Assembly: GCA_009780135.1 (NCBI GenBank)
Contig: WRAP01000013.1
Location: 1 to 57,490, forward strand
Direction: 5' to 3'
From: Bacillota bacterium
GTDB lineage: Bacteria > Bacillota > Clostridia > Christensenellales > Pumilibacteraceae
DNA length: 57,490 nucleotides
Part shown: piece after piece, positions 9,428-18,551 of the stretch
Position numbering within the stretch: position 1 is the stretch's first letter
Layout: each line of letters opens with the position of its first letter
Notes under the pieces: model-generated
Database searches by the model: none
Seen by the model: the letters and a program-made list of their open reading frames with translations, nothing else
What the model was told of the DNA's origin: nothing
Program-made: the position numbers and the translations under genes

Positions 9428-9912
9428 TTGAGGACAAAATACTATTTATTTAAATGCTTAGGTGGTCCAGTAATAGGGCATAACGAAATACTAGCTTTGT
9501 TTGACAAAGTCAGCTTTAAAGTACGATGGGAAATTGGTAGTACTTTAGATAAAGCGACAATAAACGTTTACACAATAACATTTAAACTTAAGAGCAACTC
9601 AGGTATAGCAAAAGCATTTAGCTGTTAAATGCTTGCAAAAATTTTGGCTTTGAACTAAATAATCCTACTAAAACAGAAGTGGTTTATGCTGAAACATATG
9701 AAATTTAGAAATTTTTACTATTGCAAAGATGGTATTTTTTAGTTGGGGAATCTACAGATTTGGGATCGCTTAGTTTGTTTGATGATAAAGCTATATTTTA
9801 GAGATTGCCTAGGGGTGGACTAGAATGGATTGTTTCTACAATTTAGCAAGATCTTGATTGTTATTCCATTATTGCGAAATGTCTACTACAACAATCCCAA
9901 ACCTATCAATAA
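9428..9912 (+). pseudogene. Decayed gene with repeated motif and clustered TAG stops
   Basis: A 66-codon frame starting at a TTG (9428) ends at TAA, and the coding signal seems to continue in another frame to a TAA at 9910-9912. That second frame contains four TAG codons but no TAA or TGA. Two segments resemble each other (ALFDKVSF and SLFDDKAIF, each followed by a W-E/W-I strand), which suggests an internal duplication. A pseudogene is the simplest reading. Confidence 0.3.
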
Positions 9913-9913
9913 C

Positions 9914-9949
9914 AAAAACAGCCCTTAGTGAAAACTAAGGGCTGTTTTT
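9914..9949. terminator. Bidirectional terminator, 16-bp stem with GAAA loop
   Basis: AAAAACAGCCCTTAGT pairs perfectly with ACTAAGGGCTGTTTTT around GAAA. It lies 35 bases beyond the stop of the minus-strand lipoprotein gene and has T tracts in both directions. Confidence 0.9.
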
Positions 9950-9984
9950 GTTATTATTTAATTTTCACAATAAATAATGTTTTA

Positions 9985-12900
9985 TTATGCAGTAGGAGCT
10001 GCAACTGTAAATGTATTAGCACCTACTGTAATAGAACTGTTTGCTCTGCCTGAAGCTGCTGTAGCAATAAATTGAGAGGCTAAGTGTAGATTTACACCAA
10101 ATAAATTCTCCATGCTGTTTGCAGCAAAGTGTGCTTGTAATGCACCATGCCAATAAGCGTGTTGTATAACCATATTTTCATTATGCATCCATGTTTCACT
10201 TTGAGTTATCACTAAAGGCTCTCCGGCACCTTCTAGCACTTGTGTTAAAGTAGTAGTATTTGGAGCAGATGAATATGTTAGTACAAATGTCATAATAATA
10301 TTTTCACCATTCATTATATGAACCAACACTCTTTCTATATCCGGATTAGTAATTGCACCTGCTGCATTAAACGGAGTGGAAGCATCACGAGCAAATTCCA
10401 ATGATGGTGTAGCAGTCGTTGTAACCCTAGCAAGACCTGCACCCGGTGCAGCTATCGGAGTAGTAGGTCTGTTGAAATTAAGTGTTAATGTAGTAGCTGC
10501 TGTAATAGCTATAAATGTAGGGATATCATTTGCGTTTGTAAAGGTAGTGCTGCCAACTACAAGGCTACCAAAAACTCCTTCGCCTACTATTGCTAGAATC
10601 TCACTTGCTGTAACATGAGTTCTGCCACTCCAAGTACCGGAAGCTTCTGCGTTTCTTGTACCATCTATATATACATTTCTAGAAACATCAAAGTTATCTC
10701 CCAAAGTTTCGAAGTCTAATGATACGAATACAATAGCTCCTGTTAGCATTGCAGCAGGGATTCTAAATCTATAATCTCTAGGGGTTCCGCCAAATGGGAA
10801 TTCTTCTGCCGCATCTACTCTAAACTGATGTGGTGTGCCGCCTATTGTAACATTAAGAACTAAAGATTGTCTAGTTATACCGTCACTAAAATGTCCATTC
10901 ATAGTGGTAGTTCTAAAGGCAAAAACAAAGTCTACGCCTTCTGCCGCTACCGCTGCAGAAGTTGGATGATCTGCAACAAAGGTATCTCCGCTTACATCTC
11001 CGTACCAAAGTCTCCATTCAGCAGCATCTGTTGAGTGTGCAGCCTCTCCACTATTGCCATGGTCAAGCGTAAAGCCTTCAGCTAGAGTAACGGTGTGGCT
11101 AGGGCGAGCAACAATACCCTCTGAAAAAATAAATATACCAGTAGCATTAGCTAACTGAGCCGGAGAGATAGTAAAGTTAAATCTTTGATGTCCTGCTCCT
11201 GTACCGTTAGGGTTGCCTGCTACAGCAGCTGGTGTTATATCTCTAATAGTACCGTTCTCTAAAATAGCATAAACAGTTGTAGTAGGAATGCCTCTATGAG
11301 TATTGCCATTTAGCACAACAGCAAATTCATAAGGAACAGTTAAATCTGATATTAGTAACGAGCCTTCTATACTAAAGCCTTCGCCTCTACCCCTAAATAT
11401 CGGTGCACCAATCGCTCCTATTTCTTGTAGGCTAGGAAGTGCTGTAGCACCTGATGCTGGGATATTATTCCAAAAGTTAGAGTCTAGCGCCGAGAAGTCA
11501 ACATTGCCGATGTCTTCCATTGCAAAGTACTGAATATTAGTAAAGAATGGTGGGTTTCCAGCTTGAGCAACAACAGTATGAACAAGTTCTGTTCCGTTGC
11601 GTGTAAATCCACCTTGCTCTGGAGCACCTCCTGTGACTACAAAAATATTTTCTAAACCACGAGGTTCAGCTCTACCGCTAACACTCAATTGGCCGCCTAA
11701 AAGATGACCGCTTCCTGCAGGAACAGCTATAACATTACGGATTATTCCGCTATTTCTGCCAAAAATAACACCATTGGCATTGTAGCTAGAGCCGCCGCCA
11801 CCGCTTAAAGTACCTTGTGCAAAAACATTTTCTATAAGACCTCTATTGTGTCCTACAATTAGACCTATTTGATTAGGTGAACTAAAAGTAATATTTTCTA
11901 TTCTTAGATTGCGGATAACAGAACCGTAGCCCGTGCCGCCAAATAAAGCTGCCAGCCAAGTAGTAGAAGCTTGTGTAGGATGAGGAGAAGCTCCTATTTG
12001 AATATTTCTAAGTGTAAAGCCTCTGCCATCTAATATACCGTTAAAGGCATGATCGCCACCTGCTCCGTTATATCCAACAGACATCATAGCGGGAGCACCC
12101 GTAAAGTCTATGTCTTGTGTTAAGAAAAATTCTCCTTGTACATTCATTTGACCAGACATAAGCCTTTGCCAATCTTGCCAAGTATCAATTTGACCCTCTG
12201 CTCTTACTTCGTTAGCAACCGGCACTTCTATAGTTTCTACAATTGTAACACCTTCCGTTATTGCAAAAGTAGCTGTTAGAGTTACAGTTCCAGGAACAGT
12301 AGGACCAACTGTAACTAAACCGTTAGCGTCTACCGTGATACGAGGATTATTAGAAGCCCATGAAACTCGACCCGCCGGAATAAATTGACCGCTTAAAGGA
12401 GCGTAGCTTACTGTAAAAGTAGAACCGATAGCGGCTCCGCCTTCGGGAGCATTTGAAGTAAGTGTTGCACCTGTCGGCAAGCCAAATACTTCTATGTAAG
12501 CATTAGCACTTAATGCCGGTGTTGGTGGGGTATGAGTAGCTGTTGCAGTAACAGTAGCTGTACCCGCTGTTAAACCTGTTACAAGACCGTCACTATTTAC
12601 AGACACTACGCCTGTGCCAGCAGATACAGTCCAAACAACATCTTGACTAATCCAAGTGTTTGTTGATGGATTTACAGCTGCATTAAGCTGTTGTGTTACA
12701 TCTTCTTCTATTAGAGAAATGATGATTCTGTCTGTAGCTGAAGATGTTGGAGTTATAACAACACCTGTTGCTTGTGGACGGTCAAACGCTATAGCTATAG
12801 TGTGGCTAGCTTCCGGATTACACTGAGAGGTTACCGTGATGTTTGTTGAGCCTACTGCTACACCTGTAACAACACCACCGTCGTTTACAGTAGCAACGCT

Positions 12901-13185
12901 AGGGTTGCTAGATAGCCAAGTTACCGCACTATTTGCGGGATTCGCAGGGGTAAACACTACACTACCAGCAAGGGTAATGGTTGTGCCCAAAACACCTGCT
13001 CTAGGGTTATCACCGCTTATTGCTACAGACTCAACCAATACCGGACCTGGTGGTGTAGGTGTTGGTGTTGGAGTTCCGCCACCTGCTGTTCCTGTTTCGC
13101 ATCCTAAAAACACAAATGAAGTAACTATAATTGTTGCCATCATCATAAGTGATATTAGTATGCCGATAATTTTTCTTTTTGTCAT
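9985..13185 (-). CDS. Large Ig-like and beta-helix lipoprotein
   Basis: A 1066-residue cell-surface protein. It has a lipoprotein signal with lipobox FLGC (Cys29), a TPTPTPTPPGP spacer, then three to four BIG2-type Ig repeats (about 50-330; each with V-x-W, V-A-T-V or V-V-S-V, G-x-V-T-G, T-x-x-T-V-T). A GLUG/pectate-lyase-like repeat region follows (about 335-560; LDGRGFTLRNIQIG, VIRNLRIENITF, LIENVFAQGTL). The remaining 500 residues are beta-rich and unassigned. AAGGAG precedes the ATG on the minus strand. The order (lipobox, Ig, then DGRGF...NI beta-helix) is shared with the protein at 38424-39866, so the two are related. Likely adhesion or carbohydrate contact; function is inference. Confidence 0.8.
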   Translation of the reverse strand: MTKRKIIGILISLMMMATIIVTSFVFLGCETGTAGGGTPTPTPTPPGPVLVESVAISGDNPRAGVLGTTITLAGSVVFTPANPANSAVTWLSSNPSVATVNDGGVVTGVAVGSTNITVTSQCNPEASHTIAIAFDRPQATGVVITPTSSATDRIIISLIEEDVTQQLNAAVNPSTNTWISQDVVWTVSAGTGVVSVNSDGLVTGLTAGTATVTATATHTPPTPALSANAYIEVFGLPTGATLTSNAPEGGAAIGSTFTVSYAPLSGQFIPAGRVSWASNNPRITVDANGLVTVGPTVPGTVTLTATFAITEGVTIVETIEVPVANEVRAEGQIDTWQDWQRLMSGQMNVQGEFFLTQDIDFTGAPAMMSVGYNGAGGDHAFNGILDGRGFTLRNIQIGASPHPTQASTTWLAALFGGTGYGSVIRNLRIENITFSSPNQIGLIVGHNRGLIENVFAQGTLSGGGGSSYNANGVIFGRNSGIIRNVIAVPAGSGHLLGGQLSVSGRAEPRGLENIFVVTGGAPEQGGFTRNGTELVHTVVAQAGNPPFFTNIQYFAMEDIGNVDFSALDSNFWNNIPASGATALPSLQEIGAIGAPIFRGRGEGFSIEGSLLISDLTVPYEFAVVLNGNTHRGIPTTTVYAILENGTIRDITPAAVAGNPNGTGAGHQRFNFTISPAQLANATGIFIFSEGIVARPSHTVTLAEGFTLDHGNSGEAAHSTDAAEWRLWYGDVSGDTFVADHPTSAAVAAEGVDFVFAFRTTTMNGHFSDGITRQSLVLNVTIGGTPHQFRVDAAEEFPFGGTPRDYRFRIPAAMLTGAIVFVSLDFETLGDNFDVSRNVYIDGTRNAEASGTWSGRTHVTASEILAIVGEGVFGSLVVGSTTFTNANDIPTFIAITAATTLTLNFNRPTTPIAAPGAGLARVTTTATPSLEFARDASTPFNAAGAITNPDIERVLVHIMNGENIIMTFVLTYSSAPNTTTLTQVLEGAGEPLVITQSETWMHNENMVIQHAYWHGALQAHFAANSMENLFGVNLHLASQFIATAASGRANSSITVGANTFTVAAPTA

Positions 13186-13250
13186 AAAAATTTATCTCCT
13201 TAATATATAGTTTATTCGCACGCAAATAATGCTGTGCACTATTGTATATA

Positions 13251-13280
13251 ATTATACTATAATAAATATGGATTAGTCAA
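13251..13280 (-). promoter_or_regulatory. Promoter of the large Ig-like lipoprotein gene
   Basis: On the minus strand, TTGACT (13280-13275) and TATAAT (13256-13251) are separated by 18 bases, about 65 bases upstream of the ATG. Confidence 0.75.
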
Positions 13281-13426
13281 CCGAATTTTCGAGAGTTTTT
13301 GGTTATTTAGACAAGATTGTATAAAAATTTACAGTAAGCGAAAATGAGCTGTTCTTAAGCAGACGAAGGCGTTAGTGGCTTTAGGTGTTATAAGTCATAT
13401 TTTTTATAAAAACTCTATTTTTTTGT

Positions 13427-13456
13427 TTGACGGAAGACTTTTGACTTGTGTATAAT
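13427..13456 (+). promoter_or_regulatory. Promoter of the membrane pyrophosphatase gene
   Basis: TTGACG at 13427-13432, an 18-base spacer, and TATAAT at 13451-13456. Transcription would start near 13463, giving a leader of about 88 bases. Confidence 0.7.
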
Positions 13457-13506
13457 TAAAGGGTAAATAAAATTAAATTGCCCCCAGTTGACCCTGTGTG
13501 GCAAAA

Positions 13507-13550
13507 AGGAGAACCTAGAGTAATTTTAAACTACTCTAACAAAATAATTT
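13507..13550 (+). promoter_or_regulatory. Distant ribosome site and hairpin in the hppA leader
   Basis: AGGAG at 13507-13511 is 39 bases from the ATG at 13551, too far for normal initiation. In between lies a perfect 7-bp hairpin, TAGAGTA (13516-13522) and TACTCTA (13532-13538), which when folded would shorten the path to about 16 bases. No other ribosome site precedes the ATG, and an in-frame TAA two codons upstream rules out an earlier start. Confidence 0.5.
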
Positions 13551-15902
13551 ATGACCAGTTTATTATTTATCATTGGACTTGTGGGTGCATTGATAGCAAT
13601 AGGATTTGCTGTGCTAATGATCCGCAAGGTAATGAAAGAGCCGGAAGGCGACGAGAAATCCGTAGAGATTGCCGCCGCCATTCGAGCAGGTGCCAGTGCC
13701 TATCTTAAAAGGCAGATGCGCACGGTAATTATTATTATAATCCCGGTATTTTTAACGCTTTTATTGCTTGCGTTTATACCTATGTTTATGAATACTGATT
13801 TTTACCTTATAAGTCCGTATGCTCCGTTTGCATTTTTAACGGGTGCTTTCTTTACCGGCTTTTCGGGTTATGTTGGTATGTGGATAGCCACCCGCGCTAA
13901 TGCTCGTACTGCCACAGCTACTAAAGACAGCCTTAATAAAGGTCTTAGAGTTAGCTTTAGTGCCGGTTCTGTTATGGGCTTTATTACCGTGGGCGTATCG
14001 CTACTGGATATATTTATTTGGTTTGCAATTTTGCGTTGGGGCTTTGGTGAAAGCTACGAAGTAATCGGTAATACTATGATTAAATTTGGTCTGGGTGTTG
14101 CATTTATGGCATTATTCGCAAGAGTCGGCGGCGGTATATTTACAAAAGCTGCCGATGTAGGTGCCGACCTTGTTGGTAAAGTAGAAAACGATATTCCCGA
14201 AGATGACCCCCGTAACCCTGCTGTTATAGCCGATAATGTAGGCGATAATGTAGGCGATGTTGCAGGAATGGGTGCTGACCTTTACGAGGCTTTTGCCCAC
14301 GCTGTAATTGCAACCTTTGCTCTGGGTATTGGAGCCGGTTTTAGCTTTGCGGGAATGTTGCTACCAATCCTTATTTGTACAGTCGGTGTTATAGCGAGTG
14401 TAATCGGAACATTCTTAGTAAGAACTAAGGAAAAAACAAATCAAGACGGGCTATTAAAGTCCTTACATATGGGGACATGGGTCGCAAGCGGATTAACGGC
14501 AATCCTTGGTATTCCAATAGTATTTTTAGTACAAAGCTTAGAGGGAACTACTAATCATTTAAGACAAGTAAGCTCTGGCGGAGCTAGTTATGTTGCAGAA
14601 TATAGTATGATGTATCGTAATGCTGAGGGTGGTATAGGTAATTGGATTTGGGGTATTTATGCTTGTATTTTGATAGGTATTGTTACGGGTATTTTAATCG
14701 GTATATTTACCGAATATTATACTTCAGATACAAAAAAACCAACTCAGGAATTAGCAGACAGCACCAAAACAGGTGCAGCTACTGTTATGATTGGTGGTGT
14801 AGCACTAGGATTAAAAGGAACGCTTCTTCCTGTTATAACTGTGGCAGCGGCTGCTCTTATCAGCTTTTTTGCAGCAGGCGGAGCACATTTTGATTCCCCT
14901 ATCGTAGGTCTATACGGTATTGGTATTGCAGCGGTTGGTATGCTTGGAACGCTAGGCATTAACCTAGCAACCGACGCATTTGGACCTGTTGCTGATAATG
15001 CAGGCGGTATTGCTCAAATGGCAGGAATGCCACCCGAGGTTAGAAAGCGAACAGACCAATTGGATAGCTTAGGTAACACAACGGCAGCTACGGGAAAAGG
15101 GTTTTCTATCGGCTGTACAGCGTTTTCCGCAGTAGCACTACTAGCATCTTATATGGAAATAGTAAGAGGAGATTATGTTTCTGGTGTAGCTGGCAGTGCA
15201 GGCGGATGGCTCGATACAGCAGGAAATGTACTAGATATTGCCCTAACAAACCCCGTCGTCTTGGTGGGTGTATTCCTTGGAGCGGTTACAGCATTCTTCT
15301 TTGCAGCACTAACAATTAAGGCTGTTCATAAAGCGGCTCAAGCAGTTGTTATAGAGGTAAGACGACAATTTAGAGAGATTTTAGGCTTAAAAGAAGGAAA
15401 GCCGGGTGTTAAACCGGATTATGCAAGATGCGTTGATATGTGCACTCAATCAGCTCTTAGAAAAATGGTAGCTCCCGGATTACTTACTATTTTAGCTCCT
15501 ATAGTTATAGGTATAGTGTTAGGACCTGCGGGCGTTATAGGTTTTATGGGCGGTACGGTTGTAACAGGCTTTATGTTGGCACTGTTTATGATGATAAGCG
15601 GTGGTGCATGGGATAACGCTAAAAAATATGTAGAAGCTAATCAACTCAAAAAAGAAGTTGAAGTGCTAGATGAGAACGGAAATCCTGTTTTAGACAAGGA
15701 TGGAAAGCCTATTGTAGAGTTAGTAGTATGCGGAAAAGGAAGTGAAGAGCACAAAGCGGCAGTTATCGGTGATACTGTTGGTGACCCATTTAAAGACACA
15801 GCAGGTCCGTCATTTAATATTCTAATTACACTATCGGCCTCGGTTGCAGTAGTATTTGCAAATGTAGCCGTACATACAAACTTATTAGGATTTATTGGAT
15901 AA
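13551..15902 (+). CDS. hppA: Membrane-bound ion-pumping pyrophosphatase
   Basis: Couples hydrolysis of cytoplasmic pyrophosphate to Na+ or H+ export. At 783 residues with about 16 membrane helices it is slightly longer than usual. Signature segments are GGGIFTKAADVGADLVGK, the EDDPRNPAVIADNVGDNVGD acidic cluster, and GDTVGDPFKDTAGPS near the C terminus. GNTTAATGKG carries Ala and Gly at the positions that mark the K+-dependent class. DLYEAF places a Glu where Na+-pumping members have one, so Na+ transport is likely but not certain. An insertion of about 20 residues (DENGNPVLDKDGKPIVEL) precedes GKGSEEHKAAVIGD; most homologues run directly into that motif. Monocistronic, with a terminator directly downstream. 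It would recycle the energy of biosynthetic PPi in a fermentative cell. Confidence 0.97.
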   Translation: MTSLLFIIGLVGALIAIGFAVLMIRKVMKEPEGDEKSVEIAAAIRAGASAYLKRQMRTVIIIIIPVFLTLLLLAFIPMFMNTDFYLISPYAPFAFLTGAFFTGFSGYVGMWIATRANARTATATKDSLNKGLRVSFSAGSVMGFITVGVSLLDIFIWFAILRWGFGESYEVIGNTMIKFGLGVAFMALFARVGGGIFTKAADVGADLVGKVENDIPEDDPRNPAVIADNVGDNVGDVAGMGADLYEAFAHAVIATFALGIGAGFSFAGMLLPILICTVGVIASVIGTFLVRTKEKTNQDGLLKSLHMGTWVASGLTAILGIPIVFLVQSLEGTTNHLRQVSSGGASYVAEYSMMYRNAEGGIGNWIWGIYACILIGIVTGILIGIFTEYYTSDTKKPTQELADSTKTGAATVMIGGVALGLKGTLLPVITVAAAALISFFAAGGAHFDSPIVGLYGIGIAAVGMLGTLGINLATDAFGPVADNAGGIAQMAGMPPEVRKRTDQLDSLGNTTAATGKGFSIGCTAFSAVALLASYMEIVRGDYVSGVAGSAGGWLDTAGNVLDIALTNPVVLVGVFLGAVTAFFFAALTIKAVHKAAQAVVIEVRRQFREILGLKEGKPGVKPDYARCVDMCTQSALRKMVAPGLLTILAPIVIGIVLGPAGVIGFMGGTVVTGFMLALFMMISGGAWDNAKKYVEANQLKKEVEVLDENGNPVLDKDGKPIVELVVCGKGSEEHKAAVIGDTVGDPFKDTAGPSFNILITLSASVAVVFANVAVHTNLLGFIG

Positions 15903-15911
15903 TTAATTTTT

Positions 15912-15950
15912 AACTGTCGGAGTGGTAAATAATTGCTTCGGCAGTTTTTT
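15912..15950 (+). terminator. Terminator after hppA
   Basis: AACTGTCGGAG (15912-15922) pairs with CTTCGGCAGTT (15936-15946), with two G-T pairs, and is followed by TTTT. Confidence 0.8.
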
Positions 15951-15972
15951 AATCCTAATAAAGGAGATTTTT

Positions 15973-16539
15973 ATGAAAACAAAACATTTTAAGCCCGTTA
16001 CTATATCGGGCATCGGTATGATACTTCTTTGTATACTTCTTGTACTCGCGCTTGCAACAATAGGTGTAGCTGTTTTTATGGAAGAAACAGCAGGTTTTGA
16101 CGAGAATTTAGATTTTATCTTTATGATAATTGCTTTTAGCTTATTAGGACTTGCAATTATTTCGCCAATTTTATTTGAGTTTATTTGTGTTAAAGTAAAT
16201 GGCAGGGGAGTTTGGACAAGAACTGTGCCCGTAAGCATTGGACAAAGTCAGCAAGAGCAAATTGTATCACATCTTAAAAGTAAGGGCTATATGTTAACCG
16301 TTGAAAATGATGTTCTAGTTGCCACAAGAGAAGTACCCGGTGCTGTGTCATGTATGGCACATATAAAAATAGATGTTAGAGGTAGCTCAACTATTTTAGA
16401 GGTTTACAGGCTGACATTTGATGGCAGAAAACGATGCCTTATTTTCGGTGCGTGGGGAATGATGTTTAAGCGTTTTCATAGAAAAAGAGTTGCCGAAATT
16501 TTAACAATAATAAACGCTCCTAGAGATATTAAAGTATAA
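15973..16539 (+). CDS. Membrane protein of unknown function, two helices
   Basis: 188 residues from the ATG at 15973, chosen because AAGGAG lies eight bases upstream; a frame extending further upstream runs into the hppA terminator. Two hydrophobic helices (about 14-36 and 50-72) form an N-terminal hairpin, followed by a soluble domain of about 110 residues with alternating strands (MLTVENDVLVATREV, HIKIDVRG, ILEVYRLTF). It lies nine bases before the phosphoglycerate mutase gene, so the two probably share a transcript. No known family recognised. Confidence 0.7.
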   Translation: MKTKHFKPVTISGIGMILLCILLVLALATIGVAVFMEETAGFDENLDFIFMIIAFSLLGLAIISPILFEFICVKVNGRGVWTRTVPVSIGQSQQEQIVSHLKSKGYMLTVENDVLVATREVPGAVSCMAHIKIDVRGSSTILEVYRLTFDGRKRCLIFGAWGMMFKRFHRKRVAEILTIINAPRDIKV

Positions 16540-16548
16540 GGGTGTGTT

Positions 16549-17814
16549 ATGAAAAAAACGAAGTACTTAATTGTATTAGGGGACGGAATGGCGGATTATC
16601 CTGATAACAGGGAGCTTACCCCGCTTATGGAAGCTAATAAGCCTTTTATTGATGAGTTGGCTAAAGTTAGTGAGATAGGTCTTGTGCAAACTGTGCCGTT
16701 AGGTATGGCACCCGGGTCTGATACTGCTAATTTGTCTGTTATGGGATATAATCCTAAAGAATATTATACGGGTCGTTCTCCGTTAGAGGCGAGCAGTATT
16801 GGTATTAAATTATCCGATGGCGATGTTTGCTATAGGATGAATTTTGTTACGCTTAGCGAAGATGAGTTGTTTGAGAATAAAATAATGTTAGACTATAGCG
16901 GTGGCGAGATTGAAACGGAAAAGGCGAGGAAATTGATAGAAATATTAAAGAATTTTAATAAGTTCGGACAACAGAATGTCGCCCCTACAGTAAATGACAA
17001 AAATCAAATGCTACAAAAATGTAGGGGTGACATTCTGTCGCCCGAGCCTAATTTCGATTTATTCGCCGGCACTAGCTATAGAAACGCACTTGTGTGGCGA
17101 GGTTTAGGGCAACCGACAAACTTTAACCTTACACCTCCGCACGACTTCTCGGATAAGCAAATAGGGAAGTTTTTGCCTCCTGAACCGTTTTTGTCCTTTA
17201 TAAAAACTGCAAACAGCATTCTAAATAATCATCCCGAAAATGACTCTAAAGCAAACGCTATTTGGATTTGGGGCGAGGGGACTAAGCCTAATTTTCCAAC
17301 ATTTTATAAAAAGTTTGGAATGGACGGTGCCGTTATTAGCGAGGTGGATTTAGTAAAAGGTATCGGTATTTGTGCCGATATGACCAATATTGCTGTAGAG
17401 GGTGCAGATGGTAGCTTAAATACAAATTACGAGGGAATGGCAGAGGCAACGATTGAAGCGTTTGATACTCACGATTTTGTTTACTTGCATATAGAAGCCC
17501 CCGATGAGTGTGGTCATAAAGGCGATAGATTAGGCAAAATAAAAGCGATAGAATTTTTAGATGGTAGAGTAGTTAAACCGCTTGTAGAAAATCTAACAAA
17601 AAAATATCATTTAAGAATGTTGTTTTTACCCGACCACGCAACTCCGCTAGCTTTAAAAACTCACACTAACGATGCTGTGCCTTATTTGCTTTTTGACAGC
17701 GAAATTCCGCATAAAAAAATCGCCGACACTTACGCAGAAGCATCGGCAAAATCAACAGGAATCCTCGAAAACGAAGGGTGTAAGCTGATAGAAAAACTAT
17801 TATCAATACAATAA
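16549..17814 (+). CDS. apgM: Cofactor-independent phosphoglycerate mutase, archaeal type
   Basis: Interconverts 3- and 2-phosphoglycerate in glycolysis and belongs to the alkaline phosphatase superfamily. Seen motifs: metal-binding LGDGMADYP (about 9-17), PGSDTANLSVMGY with the phosphorylated residue region (about 56-68), YTGRSPLEASSIGI, the TPPHD segment, HIEAPDECGHKGD and LPDHATP. The length (421) exceeds the usual about 400. The extra residues at about 141-165 are encoded by a 19-bp inverted repeat that looks like an inserted REP-type element read in frame. It lies just before the GTSYRNALVW segment, in a variable loop, so activity may be retained. Weak ribosome site (AAGGG). It follows the small membrane gene closely. 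Confidence 0.93.
   Translation: MKKTKYLIVLGDGMADYPDNRELTPLMEANKPFIDELAKVSEIGLVQTVPLGMAPGSDTANLSVMGYNPKEYYTGRSPLEASSIGIKLSDGDVCYRMNFVTLSEDELFENKIMLDYSGGEIETEKARKLIEILKNFNKFGQQNVAPTVNDKNQMLQKCRGDILSPEPNFDLFAGTSYRNALVWRGLGQPTNFNLTPPHDFSDKQIGKFLPPEPFLSFIKTANSILNNHPENDSKANAIWIWGEGTKPNFPTFYKKFGMDGAVISEVDLVKGIGICADMTNIAVEGADGSLNTNYEGMAEATIEAFDTHDFVYLHIEAPDECGHKGDRLGKIKAIEFLDGRVVKPLVENLTKKYHLRMLFLPDHATPLALKTHTNDAVPYLLFDSEIPHKKIADTYAEASAKSTGILENEGCKLIEKLLSIQ
16971..17038. repeat. REP-like palindrome inside the apgM coding sequence
   Basis: ACAGAATGTCGCCCCTACA (16971-16989) and its near-perfect complement (17020-17038, 18 of 19 paired) are separated by 30 bases. The core GTAGGGG...CGACAGAATGTCG recurs at 23462-23495, and GTAGGGG...CCCGC recurs at 29146-29174. 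The repeat keeps the reading frame open. Confidence 0.8.
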
Positions 17815-17819
17815 CTTAA

Positions 17820-18419
17820 TTATTTTATTGCTAAAATATAAAAAGACTTATCTTTTTCGATTTCGACTATTTCAGCATTAAAACCAACATCTTTATATGC
17901 TTTTAGTAATTCATTTGGCGTGTATTTTGTAAAACCATATTGTGTGTAGCTTAATTTGTCTAAAAATTCTTTCGTATATAAAACATTCATAAAAGAACCA
18001 TTATTTTTTAGCTTATTTTTTATAGCCAAAAGTCCGTCAGCTAAATTTTTCCAAAAGTAAACAGTGTTAACAGAATATATAAAGTCAAATTGCTTATCAA
18101 ACGGAATATTATCAACTGACCCTGTTGTCAGCATAACCTTATTATTTTTTACAGCCTTTTTATTGCGTTTAGTCGCAAGTTTAACCATATCCTTAGAAAT
18201 ATCGACACCGTATATTGTAGCGTTTGTTTTCTTAACTAAATGCTTTATTAAATAACCATTTCCAAAACCGATGTCAAGAATTTCACTATTTTTAGGCACC
18301 TGCGAAAATACCGCATTATAGCTTGCCTTATTAAGGCGATTCATAATAAATGTTGATATTTTTCCGCCAAAGCCTGTCGGATTGCTAAATTGACTTGCCC
18401 AGTATTGTTTGAAACTCAT
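17820..18419 (-). CDS. Class I SAM-dependent methyltransferase
   Basis: A 199-residue Rossmann-fold methyltransferase with motif I ILDIGFGNGYL (about 46-56), GVDIS as the acidic ribose-binding strand, a motif around GSVDNIPFDKQFDFIYS, and a VNTVYFW segment instead of the usual DP-type catalytic loop. The best general match is the UbiE/Methyltransf_11 type; the substrate cannot be told. It converges on apgM with five bases between the stops, and its ATG has no strong ribosome site. It is unlikely to be co-regulated with neighbours, as genes on both sides run the other way. Confidence 0.8.
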   Translation of the reverse strand: MSFKQYWASQFSNPTGFGGKISTFIMNRLNKASYNAVFSQVPKNSEILDIGFGNGYLIKHLVKKTNATIYGVDISKDMVKLATKRNKKAVKNNKVMLTTGSVDNIPFDKQFDFIYSVNTVYFWKNLADGLLAIKNKLKNNGSFMNVLYTKEFLDKLSYTQYGFTKYTPNELLKAYKDVGFNAEIVEIEKDKSFYILAIK

Positions 18420-18492
18420 ACAGCAATTCTATCAAAATAAACTGCCAAAATCTATCATTGCATTGCTACTTTTAGTTGTTTAGAAAAAATCA

Positions 18493-18522
18493 TTTACAAA
18501 CAATAAAAAAAGCTGATACAAT
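18493..18522 (+). promoter_or_regulatory. Promoter of the zinc-ribbon/TPR gene
   Basis: TTTACA (18493-18498), 18 bases, TACAAT (18517-18522). An inverted pair TGATAC/GTATCA surrounds the -10 and could be a small operator. Confidence 0.55.
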
Positions 18523-18551
18523 AATGGTATCATTCTTAGGAGAAAACTATT

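Noticed and set aside
9428-9912. Genome-wide reassignment of TAG to an amino acid
   Set aside because: A normal release factor 1 gene is present at 33876 and well-supported genes in the window show no internal TAG.
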